In this document: one piece after another, positions 11,134 to 21,084 of the stretch
Numbering within the stretch: the stretch's first letter is position 1
Layout of the letters: the number at the start of each line of letters is the position of its first letter
Source: Sparassis latifolia
Lineage: Eukaryota; Basidiomycota; Agaricomycetes; Polyporales; Sparassidaceae
Direction of reading: 5' to 3'
Assembly (NCBI GenBank): GCA_018466975.1
Contig: CM031561.1
Location: forward strand, 3,348,001 to 3,412,000
DNA length: 64,000 nucleotides
Position numbers and translations under genes: made by a program
The notes under the pieces: model-generated
Told to the model about the DNA's origin: nothing
Database searches by the model: none
What the model saw: only the letters and a program-made list of their open reading frames with translations

Positions 11134-11522
11134 TAGTCTGCTATGAATTGCAGGGGTCGAACCGTAGCACACCATTCCGGACCTAACCGAAAGGTTTGAT
11201 CTGCGAAACGCGTCACAGATTTGGTACACTGAGACGCGTCGACGCGACCAGTGTAGCCTAATTTCATCTAAAAAAACTTTGTGCCCCTCATTAAATTTAA
11301 ATGAGAGTGAAGGAGCACATTGTTCAGCACTCATGCGGAAACCAAGTCAGCAGAGGGGCACAAAGTTTTTTTTAGATGAAATTAACAGGTAGGCTACGCT
11401 GGTCAGCTGGTCGCGTCGACGCGTCTCAGTGTACCAGATCTGTGACGCGTTTCGCAGATCAACCCTTCGGTTAGTCTGAAATGGTGTGCTACGGTTCGAC
11501 CCCTGCAACTCATAGCAGACTA
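11134..11522. repeat. Long imperfect inverted repeat (foldback element) with B-box motifs
   Basis: The left arm (about 11,134-11,289) and right arm (about 11,353-11,522) are imperfect reverse complements around a ~63-nt loop. The outer ends match as TAGTCTGCTATGA against TCATAGCAGACTA; the inner ends match at GTGCCCCTC/GAGGGGCAC. Differences are substitutions plus two small insertions in the right arm. Each arm contains GGTTCGACCCC (plus strand of the right arm, minus strand of the left), fitting the Pol III B-box consensus GGTTCGANNCC. I cannot fold a good T-arm around it, so this is not an obvious tRNA. It may be a tRNA-derived SINE inserted in inverted orientation, a foldback transposon or a MITE. 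A transcript through it would form a ~150-bp hairpin. Confidence 0.8.
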
Positions 11523-11679
11523 GAACCATCCGCCTTCCTACGAGAAGTCGACTGCCGCATTGCATTGTCTTGTCGTCAAGTCAGCCAGCGTCTGCGAATC
11601 ATGATTCTGACCGGCAACCTAATGGCATATAAGAATGCCCATGCGGCTCTGAGGTGTGCCCTACAGTGACCCTTCCATC

Positions 11680-13836
11680 ATGCTATTCATGCCCGTGGTA
11701 GCCTTTCTGGTGACGTTGCCAGTCCTTTCCGTCTTAGGTGGACAGATCCCCATGATCGATGGCGTCTTGGGCGGCGTGCCCGCCTTCCGTGCATCGTACG
11801 CAGAGGTCAAAGAGAAGGTAGCGTCTGCAGTGCCAACCCGTGTAACGGGGCCGCTACGCGTCACGGAAAACAGCGGTGTCTGTGAGACCACTCCAGATGT
11901 GTATCAGGCGTCGGGTTACGGCAACATCTCGTCCTCAGAGAGCATCTGGTCCGTTGCACCTTTCACTCTTGTTTCTGTACCTCTTAAATTACTTTTCACC
12001 ATTGGTATCACTAGGTTCTGGTTCTTTGAGGCACGGAACAACCCTGATACAGCCCCACTCACTATATGGCTGAATGGCGGAGTGGGTAGTTCGTTCCTTC
12101 GTCCTCGTTTCTTATTAGTCAACTTCGATGTCAGCCTGGATCTTCGAGCATGATCGGCCTGTTTCAAGAACATGGTCCTTGCCGAATTACGAACGATAGT
12201 AGCAGTGTGACGCTCAACCCGTACTCCTGGAATGAAGTCTCCAATATGTAAGCCGACTCAGACTCGAATTTCATTATCTCGCGTCGTGGCAGCCCAATTG
12301 CATTCTAATGCATCTACAAGATTTATGTTGATCAACCTATCGGTACTGGTTTCTCATACGGCACGACCAATGTCCGCACATCGCAAGAGGCCGCAGATGA
12401 TATATGGACAGTAAGTCGGGTTTTTTCCATAACGTTAGCCCTCTCAGTTGTTGGCACAGTTCCTCCAAATATTCTTCGCGGATTCCCGCTTCAGCAAGTA
12501 CCAGAAAAACGAATTCGCACTGTGGACAGAGTCGTACGTATGCTACTATTTCGCCTTCAATCTTCCATTGACTGTAAGCTCCCATCGCAGATACGGAGGC
12601 CACTATGGACCCGCATTCGCAGCGTCAGTCAAGCTCAATCCTTCACGACGCGTCGACTAATGCCACTATGACCAGCTACTTCTTGGAGCAAAATGCTGGA
12701 ATCGCCGACGGATCTGTGACCGGTGTGCTGATCAACTTGAAGTACCTGGGAGTCGGAGACGGTATCACTGTAGGTCATTCCTCCTCGAATGTTTTATAGT
12801 CACTCCGATTTCTGCCAGGATCCGCTCTCGCAATATCCCGGATACATCGAATATGCAGGTTCGAATCCGTGGGTATCCCGTTTACATGTGCGAACTTAAG
12901 CTCATGATGCTGCGCTCGCCAGGTATCACCCTCTCGTCTCAAGCTCGGTGATCGGCACTGGGAACCAATCCTGGACATCGAGACACGGTTGCAAAGCGCA
13001 GGCGAGTCGCTCTGATCTCAATTACTTTTCCCCGCCAAACACCGATGCAGATCGAAGCGTGCTATGACAACGGCTCCGACGACACATGCGCGAACGCGCA
13101 ACAGTACTGCAACGACAATATCCTCGAGCCACTCGCAGGCAATTATGACGTGTACTATGTGCTATCGCAAAACCCGGACCCATACCCGCCGGACCTCACG
13201 CCGTACCTATCGAACTCCACGCTCCTAGCGCTCATCGGCGCAGATAGCCAGTGGCAGGAGGATAGTAACGAGGTGTACAACAACTTCGCCTGCACGGGCG
13301 ATTGGATGCGCAATTCACGGCCGGATTTGGAGACGGTCATCAATTCGGGTGTGCGCACGATTGTTTATGACGGCGATGCTGTGCGTCGATCTCCGGTGTA
13401 CTTCGTCGGATGATGAGCTGACGGTCTTGGGTGTGTATAGGACTACATCATGAACTTCATGGGTGTTGAAGCTATGGTTAGTATCCCACTTGATACCGAC
13501 GGCCTGAACCTTGCTTATCTATGTCCTGCAGGTGGCCAACCTGCAAACAGAGTTCAGCAGCCAGTTTGCGCAGCAGCAGTTCACCAGCTGGACGGTCGCT
13601 GGACAGGCCGCAGGGATCTACAAGAACGCCGGGATGTTCTCGTACGTGCGCATCTTTGGCGCGTAAGTGTCTCTCCAGCCTATTCATATTATTATTTGTT
13701 GATACTTACTGTAATTGTTTCTTGCTGCAGTGGCCATGAGGTCGCTGCGTACGAGTACGGCACCCTTAGCAGAGGCCAGGCGGCGTTGCAGATGTTCAGC
13801 CAGATCATGAGCAATCAGTCACTTTTCTCGACGTGA
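11680..13836 (+). CDS. Serine carboxypeptidase (peptidase family S10)
   Basis: Secreted or vacuolar serine carboxypeptidase releasing C-terminal residues. The ATG at 11680 was preferred because it opens a hydrophobic signal peptide ([21 protein letters not shown]); an in-frame ATG at 11656 would spoil it. After splicing: [22 protein letters not shown] and [16 protein letters not shown] (oxyanion region), [30 protein letters not shown] (catalytic Ser), VYDGDADYIMNF (catalytic Asp) and [13 protein letters not shown] (catalytic His), ending SNQSLFST at 13836. Three borders fall beside key residues: the nucleophile Ser codon is split TC|A by an intron, the Asp follows an intron, and another lies just before the GHE. 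The full triad is present and length is normal (roughly 480-500 aa). No frameshift is seen. Confidence 0.92.
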
Positions 13837-14131
13837 CGAGGGGTCGGTCATCAGATAGCTAGGATGTCGGACTGACTATACAGCTATTGATCGATATTGT
13901 TCTCGAATGGTTGTGCAGTACCAAATGAGACACGTACGTCGTGTGCTGAGGTACACAGGACTACGGCCGACTTCTGCCATCGACTTAGTAGGAATGCACG
14001 CTACGTGTCCACGACCATCCTTCGTCGGGGAGCAGGTGCAACTTATTTAAATGTACACGAAATAATAACGATAGGCGATACACTAAAACATCCGTAGCAA
14101 TACAAACAGCAGAATTCGAGCCGATCCCACG

Positions 14132-15279
14132 TCAAGCGTACTGTAGTAAAACATCTGGTCAGTCGACGGGCCTGAGACAGGACGAATATCGTGTACGCAC
14201 TCGTGTGAAGGTACCCATTGTCATAAACGTCTCTTTTTTGGTCGAGTTTTTCGAGGCGTACAGCGACTTGACGGCTTCGCTCATCCCCGCCTTGCGCTTT
14301 GCCTCCTCCTGCGCAAGGCTCTCCGCGACCACTCTGCTCGCCGCGGCGATGCTGGGGTTCATGCTTGGCGTGGGCGACACCTTCGAACTCTTCTTCACTG
14401 GTCGCTCGGAGTCCCCGCCGTTGGGGTGCGCCTTCCGTTTCTTCTTCATCTTTGCAGGCTCTGCGGCGCGCCGGCGCTCCATCGCCTCCCGCATCTTCAC
14501 CTCCTCCTCTGGGGCGGGGTTCAGCAGCACGACGTCCTCCGCGCGGTCGTACTTGGTCGCGCACTGCGGACAGACGTCGAACTGCTTCCCAGTATCGTCC
14601 TGTGCAGCCTCTTTCTCGTTCTTCTCTTTCCCCTTCTCTCCGTCACGCGTGCCGTCAATCCTTGGGGGCGTGGTGTTGCCCGAGACAGCCTTCAGCCCCG
14701 CGTGCGAGAAGACGCAGCCGCAGGAGGCGAGATAGACGAAGGGCTGCGCGCCGTTCATCTCCTTAAAGTTCAGCGGACACACGAAGGGCGCGCGGGTGGG
14801 TGAAGGGTCAGACCCTGGGGCCAGCGCCGCATTCGGAGTCAGCTTCAAAGTCTTCACGTCCTGTGTCATTAACGCGTTAGGAATGGGAGTAGGTGAAGTG
14901 GGGTGTGAGCGACGTACCTTCAGCGACCGGATGTGGCCGCAGATCTCCTCTCCGTCACCGTAAGCTGTCCTGTCTAGGAGGTACTCGAGAATGGAGTCTT
15001 TGTTATACAGCTTTCCGAGCGCACACGAGACGATGGGGTCTTGCAATGGGCGCTGCGAAAGGATGAGTTGCGATGTTCTGACGAAGAATCTCCATACATA
15101 CCTTGGACAGTGCACAAAAGAACCACCTCGCACGAGACTGGTTAGCCTTGTCTGCTTGTTCAGCCTGCAAATGCAGTTAGTCGAACGCAGAGTCCGTGAA
15201 TACGGGAAGTCAGACACACCTTCGGTTTGCTGCGGACGAGGTCCCGTCTATCGGGAATGCTTCCTCCATCATTACCCAT
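14132..15279 (-). CDS. rtf2: RTF2-like replication termination factor
   Basis: Rtf2 family (DUF602), nuclear; in fission yeast and mammals it acts at stalled replication forks. ATG at 15277-15279 gives MGNDGGSIPDRRDLVRSKPK, the conserved N-terminus. Then RPLQDPIVSCALGKLYNKDS, DVKTLKLTPN, and a degenerate RING-like region with FVCPLNFKEMNGAQPFVYLASCGCVFS and FDVCPQCATKYDRAEDVVLLNP, where the usual zinc ligands are only partly kept, as in the family. A Lys-rich linker follows. An unspliced reading would end TFTRVRTRYSSCLRPVD. A GTGCGT...CTACAG intron at about 14141-14200 instead joins TFTR to a final exon coding only Tyr-Ala-stop (14132-14140), restoring the family ending MGTFTRYA, so I prefer it. 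It is divergent from HPM1 with 184 bp between starts. Confidence 0.9.
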
Positions 15280-15462
15280 GTTGACGCAAGAAAGTACGAA
15301 GGATACAATAAAGAGAGTGAAGTCAAGATGGGCGTCAACCACGAAGGTACCTTCAGCTCGGAAGCGCTGACTACTGGTATATGTAAGCGCCCAATTGTCT
15401 GTCCTTACGTAAGCTGCTGTATCTTCTCGATTCGCAACTTTTCTTCGCCACCGTCTCGGAGA
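15280..15462. promoter_or_regulatory. Shared divergent promoter of RTF2 and HPM1
   Basis: The 183 bp between the two ATGs must hold both 5' UTRs and core promoters. No clear TATA box is seen. Confidence 0.45.
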
Positions 15463-16879
15463 ATGTTCAAGTTCAATTTCGACGTCGACGACGATCTTGA
15501 CACGGATGCGCCTGTGGCTGAAGAACCTGGTTCAGCAAGTCTACCAGAGCAATCGCGAGGACTTGAAGACGTACCCGAAAAGCGCTTCGCCGAACACCCC
15601 CTCCTAGACCTCGTAAATGCGCACCACCATTCTCACGGGTATCGCAGAACTCATTCCAGCGAGCCCGCCAGCTGTCCGTGCTCCCGCCCGTAATTTCGTA
15701 CTCCCCCCTTGCGGTGCCGCTGTCGTCGCACCGGCAGCTGGCGCTCGCGCGGCGGGACCTGTTCGACGCTCGATTCCAGCTCATCTTGCTTGGAGATGAG
15801 GACCCTGCAGGTTACGCAGGTGGAGCATCTGAGCTCGAGTTTTTGGATGCGCCTTCTGATCTTGTGCCCGGGGTATATGAGGGCGGGCTGAAAACTTGGG
15901 AGTGTAGCCTGGATCTGGTAGATTGTCTGGATAGCATGCACGGAAGTGATTATGCCAACAGCCTGAGAGGGAAGAGAATCCTCGAGGTACGTCTATGAGC
16001 GTATTAGGAGTTGTGGTATATCGACTTGATGAACTGTTCAGCTTGGCTGCGGCACCGCGCTGCCCACCTTGTACCTCCTTCATCAACTATTTTCCTCTCA
16101 GCCGACTCCAGAACGGCCAGAGACCCATGTACATCTGCAGGACTACAACGATCTAGTTTTGCGGCTTGTCACGCTGCCGAATGTCATCCTGGCATGGTGT
16201 GCGTAACCTACTGTGTTATTCTCCGTCGTCTGGCCATATCTGACGGACCCTGCGGCACGACTCAGACATGTCACCCGCCTCCGCTTCGTACCGTTCGTCT
16301 GCGCTCTCTTCTAACTCAGACCCAGAGGCAGACCAAGATCCCCATCCACCGGCGGACCCTACCCAGCTAGGCGAACTGCCTCTTACGCCCGCACTGACCG
16401 GGGCATTCCGTGCGTCTCTGCAAGAACACAAAATCTCACTGCGCTTCTTCTCAGGCTCATGGGGAACATTCGACCTGCAAGCCGCCGGAGGGTCGTATGA
16501 CATCATACTCACCTCTGAAACGATCTATCGGACAGACAGCCTACCCTCGTTGGTCGACCTGATGTGGCGCGCATGCGGCGGTGCTGGGCCTACAGTCGAC
16601 AAAGCGGACGTGCAGCACGGAGAATCCGCTGATGCCCGGCCGCTGGAAGATCTCGTTTCTGCACAATTGTCGATCTCTCCGAGCGCGCAGTATCATTGCC
16701 TTGTAGCTGCGAAGCTGGTATACTTCGGGGTTGGCGGTGGTGTCTCGGAGTTTGTGCACGCGGTCGAGGATGCGCCTTTGTCGACTCGGAGAGAAAGGGG
16801 AGCTGTGCAGACTGTGTGGGAACGCAAACAAGGTGTAAGCCGGAGGGTTATGCGCGTCGTATGGGGAACTACTCAATGA
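15463..16879 (+). CDS. HPM1: Protein-histidine N-methyltransferase (Hpm1/METTL18 family)
   Basis: AdoMet-dependent class I methyltransferase; yeast Hpm1 and human METTL18 methylate a histidine of ribosomal protein L3. ATG at 15463 (MFKFNFDVDDDLDTD). Spliced blocks: LVPGVYEGGLKTWECSLDL, RGKRILE joined across an intron to LGCGTALPTLYLL (motif I, AdoMet binding), HVHLQDYNDLVLRLVTLPN (post-I and the family's QDYN block), and FFSGSWGTFDLQAAGGSYDIILTSETIYR, with SETIYR the family's substrate-side motif. The C-terminus FGVGGGVSEFVHAVE... ends at 16879. The N-terminal acidic stretch and the motif order agree with Hpm1 rather than other METTL21-like enzymes. Five or six short introns. It starts divergently from RTF2. 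No damage is seen. Confidence 0.88.
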
Positions 16880-16968
16880 ACGTATGCATACGTATTTTTA
16901 TTGTTACGCGCACCCACAACCCTAGATCTATTGCACAACAGACTGCCTCGATTTTATCCTACTAGATA

Positions 16969-17297
16969 AGATAGGGCTCGTTCATACACGACTGGTTTGA
17001 GCGCCCGTGACATTAGGTGACATATCACGTGAAATTCCTAAAAAGGACGTCAGTGGCACATTTGAAGCTTCAGAATAAGCCTAAGCCCGACATGGTTTTG
17101 GTATCTCCTCGGTCCCCATGTCAAACAAAATAAATATGCTTCCCCACATTGATCACATTGGGTTTCTCTACATTCTGGGGAAGCAGATATGGCTTAAATG
17201 CAGTGTAGCATGAGTAGTTGCATTTTTGAAGGAAATCTCCCCCAAGTGTGACATCTTGGATCACGTGAGGCTAGTCGTGTATGAACGAGCCCTATCT
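16969..17297. mobile_element. MITE-like element with 25-bp terminal inverted repeats and flanking TA
   Basis: A 329-bp segment begins AGATAGGGCTCGTTC (16969-16993 is the left repeat) and ends with its exact 25-bp reverse complement at 17273-17297. It is flanked by TA on both sides (16967-16968 and 17298-17299), consistent with a TA target-site duplication. It has no coding capacity. An inner hairpin pairs CTTCCCCA near 17140 with TGGGGAAG near 17180. TA duplication and small size suggest a non-autonomous Tc1/mariner-type or similar MITE; the TIR sequence is not one I recognise. It lies 89 bp 3' of HPM1. Confidence 0.85.
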
Positions 17298-18044
17298 TAG
17301 TATTATACACATAAGACACCATGCAGACTGCCTGACACTGTTCGAAAGCTCATGCCATTCAAGCTGGTCTGTGCAATGACCCGGGGTCTCCAGCAATGAC
17401 AACCATGGAGCTGCGTAGTCATGAGTATAGCACATATTGGTCTCCGGACTTCCACTGGGCCTAGGCAAAACTTTTGTCCACATCTAGCGGTGTAAACGTA
17501 TCGAGAAGCTTACGCTAGAAGCTGGTCAAAAAGAATAGTTGAAGAAAAACCACAGCACCCAGGATTCCCGCGTGGTCCCCCACCGTGGTACTAACTGGGC
17601 GGCACTTCGGTTAACTGCGCAGATCGGACGGGATGCGGTGCTTTCGAAGTCCTATGGCCGTGGATAGCTTTCTGTGGTGCGATTCCATCTATAAAGGGTA
17701 TATTGAAAACCGGCCCTACCATGCTCTCATAAAGATCTTTGCTCGGAGAGCAAGCTCCCAGACCAAAAGTGTCGCGGCGGTGTCCGCAAAGGTGGACAGC
17801 GGAGGGAGTAAGTAGGGACTGTGGGGTTAGGTGTTGAAGGTCCCAGGGTTAGGGCCACACATATATTGCCCGCGATGATGACGACATCGAATGGAGTATG
17901 GTTCTTCTGTATCCACCACCACCCGGAGTCCATGCACGATTATTATTCCGCTCTTTCTACAGAGTTGATCGTTGCAGATACATATTTTCGTCGAAATTGA
18001 GGAACTCGCTACTTTCTCCCTTCGCCACGTCTCTTCACCGAAAC
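17298..18044. other. Intergenic stretch upstream of the SPATA20-like gene
   Basis: About 750 bp between the MITE and the next ATG. Pyrimidine-rich runs (CTCTTTCTACAG, CTTTCTCCCTTCGCC) appear in the last 100 bp. No gene is recognised. Confidence 0.4.
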
Positions 18045-21000
18045 ATGAGCTCAAGCGACGGCTCGCGACATCTGAATCGTTTGTCACAGGCCAAAAGCCC
18101 GTATTTGCTGCAGCACGCTGAGAATCCGGTCTGTCTATTGTCACACTATTCTTGCGTTCCTCGACCGAGATGCGCCAGGTTGAGTGGTATGAGTGGGAAG
18201 TGGAGGCGTTCGAGAAAGCAAAGCAGGAGGAAAAGCCGATATTCTTATCAGTACGTTATTCCAAAGAGTCGGCGCATTGTAGTGTCATTTTTGTAATACT
18301 CGATGAGTAATAAATTCATTGCAGGTTGGATACTCTGCTTGCCATTGTACGTAGGGTGTCATGATCTTCACGCTCATGTTGATATATCCCAGGGTGCCAT
18401 GTTCTCGCACACGAAAGTTTTGAGGACGAGGTCACAGCCAAACTCATGAACGATCACTACGTCAATATTAAAGTACTTCGCGTTGATGATGATCCGTTCT
18501 CTTGCTCATATATATCCCTAGGTCGATAGAGAAGAAAGGCCTGACGTTGATAGGCTGTACATGACATTTTTGCAAGCTACGACAGGGGGCGGCGGATGGC
18601 CTATGTCCGTCTGTGAGTGACGATCTGTCTTAGCAGCAGTTGGATACCGTAACCGCGTTCCAGGGTTGACTCCGGAGTTGCATCCCTTTTTCGCCGGAGT
18701 AGGATCCCCTAATTTCTCACTAGGTTCGGTGCTGAGCACTAGAACAGACTTACTTTCCGCCAGGCCAATTCAGGCAGGTCCTGATGAAGCTTGCGGACGT
18801 GTGCGTCCCCTCTCTACTTCTTACACGTGCTCGTCTCATGTGGATATTGGCCTAGCTGGGAGAGCGAGCCCGAGCGTTGCAGGGCAGCTGGGAAGGACAT
18901 TATCGAGCAACTGCGTATTGCGTCAAATGTTCACGATACCCTCACGTCCGCCAACTTCGTAACTTACCATTCCTTTCATGCAGGTCGCTACAAGCTCGGC
19001 TATCATCCCTGTTCCCTCACTTGCCTCATCTGTCTTCTCCCGTCTGCAGAGGTTGTTCGACGTGCAATACGGCGGCTTCGGTGCTGCGCCGAAGTTTCCA
19101 CAGACTTCGTCAACTATTCATTTTCTCGCGCGGTACGCCGCGTTCAATATGGGGGTGGACAAGGAGAAGATGACGGAGGCAGAGGCCGCACGGGATATGG
19201 CTGTGCAGACAATGGTGAAGATCTACAATGGCGGGATCAGGGACGTCGTCGGCGGTGGATTCGCGAGATACTCTGTTGATGAGCGATGGCATATTCCACA
19301 TTGTGAGCCTTTGAAACTCTTTGCTTGTCTATTTGCTAAACGCTTTTCATTCGAACAGTCGAGAAGATGCTGTGAGTTGACGTCTCCAGCGTACAAATGC
19401 TAAGGTAGGTACTGATGCTAAGCTTCAGGTATGATCAAGCACAGCTCCTCTCCTGTGCTCTCGAACTGTTCCAGCTCCTCCCCGCAGAATCTCCTCAGCG
19501 GGCCACGCTGCGAGCCATGGCCGCAGACATCGTCTCATACGTCGCGCGCGACCTCCGGAGTCCTGAGGGCGGGTTCTACAGCGCCGAAGACGCGGACTCG
19601 CTCCCGTCCGCCGATAGCACCGTGAAGAAGGAGGGCGCGTTCTACGTATGGACCGTGCAGCAGCTGGAGGAGCTGCTCGGTGAGTCCACGAATTTGTTTG
19701 GGTACCATTTTGGCGTGGAGGCCCAGGGAAATTGTGACCCGCAGCACGATATACAAGGGGAGCTCCGTGGTCAGGTAAGTCACCTTTTGTGCGCGGCTGT
19801 CCTCGCATCGTGCAAAGGAAATTGACGATTATTGTTGTTGTTAGAATGTCCTGTATACGGCGCATACACTGGAAGAGACGGCGGAGAAGTTTTCCCGTCC
19901 TGTAGATGAAGTGCGACAGGTACTTGATGCTAGTCTGGCCAAGATGAAACGACACAGGGATCAACACCGTCCTCGCCCCCATCTTGACGACAAAATTCTG
20001 ACATGCTGGAATGGCTTAATGGTAGGGAACCCTCCCTTATCCGCAGTGCTACCGTCTAGGATTGATCAATGGCGCTAGATCTCTGGCCTCTCGAGGGCAG
20101 CGGAGGCGCTTAACGAGGATCTGGGCCTGTGCTCTCACGCGCTTGAGCTCGCTGAGGAGTCGGCAGCGTTTATTCGATCCAAGCTCTATAACGAAGCTAG
20201 CGGGGAGCTTTGGCGTAGTTATCGACAGGGGCAGGGGCCCACCGGACAGGCGGATGACTACGCTTTTTTGGTGCAGGGTATGTGCTATTCGTCTCAGAGC
20301 CCCGCCATAGGCTCAACGTATGCACTGCAGGATTGCTAGACCTGTATGAAGCAAGCGCGAAGGAGGAGTATATGTTGTGGGCAATTCGGCTGCAGGAGAA
20401 GCAAGACGATCTCTTCTACGATGAGAAAGAGGGGGGATACTTTGCTTCTGCTCCGGATGAACACATACTGGTGCGGATGAAGGATGCTCAGGTTAGTCGA
20501 GCCGTCTCTTTCATGCATTCCGATTTTCACCAGTTTCAGGATGGAGCCGAACCGAGCGCGGCGTCGATAACGTTGTCGAATCTCCATCGGCTCGCACACT
20601 TCGCGGAGGACAGACACGCCGAATATCAGGAGAAGGCGCAGAGCATCCTGACGTCCAATGGACAGATACTTGCTGCGGCGCCCTTCGCGCTCGCTGCTAT
20701 GGTCAGCACGGCGCTCATGGCCGAGAGGGGGTACAAACAGGTATCGCTTTTGACTTATACGTGATATTACTACTAACGGGTGTTTTACCTCACAATCAGC
20801 TCATTTTGAGCGAACCTCGTCGAGAAGGACAATTTCCGTCCCTGTTCCTCCAGACCATTCGAGGGCTATTCATTCCTAACCGCGTGCTCATACATCTTGA
20901 CACGACGAAGCCGCCACGGGAACTCTGCCGAGTCAACGCAACACTGCGAAGCTTGATATCGGATCTCGACAACCTCGAGGGAGACGCTGCCGCCATGGTG

Positions 21001-21084
21001 CCGGCCAACGTCCGCGTTTGCGAAATTTTCACGTGCGGGCTGCCCATCGAAGATGTGGAGGAGTTGAAGGGAATTTTACGGTGA
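18045..21084 (+). CDS. SPATA20/YyaL-type thioredoxin-domain protein (DUF255)
   Basis: Large conserved protein with an N-terminal thioredoxin-like DUF255 domain and a C-terminal (alpha/alpha)6-barrel like N-acylglucosamine epimerases; biochemical role not established. ATG at 18045 opens [20 protein letters not shown], then LLQHAENPV. Splicing gives [17 protein letters not shown], the family's signature CxxC, with an intron between Cys-His and Trp-Cys-His. Then [41 protein letters not shown] joined to [63 protein letters not shown] and [19 protein letters not shown], ending EELKGILR at 21084. Around a dozen short introns are inferred. Expected length is about 750 aa. I see no inactivating change. 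Confidence 0.88.
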
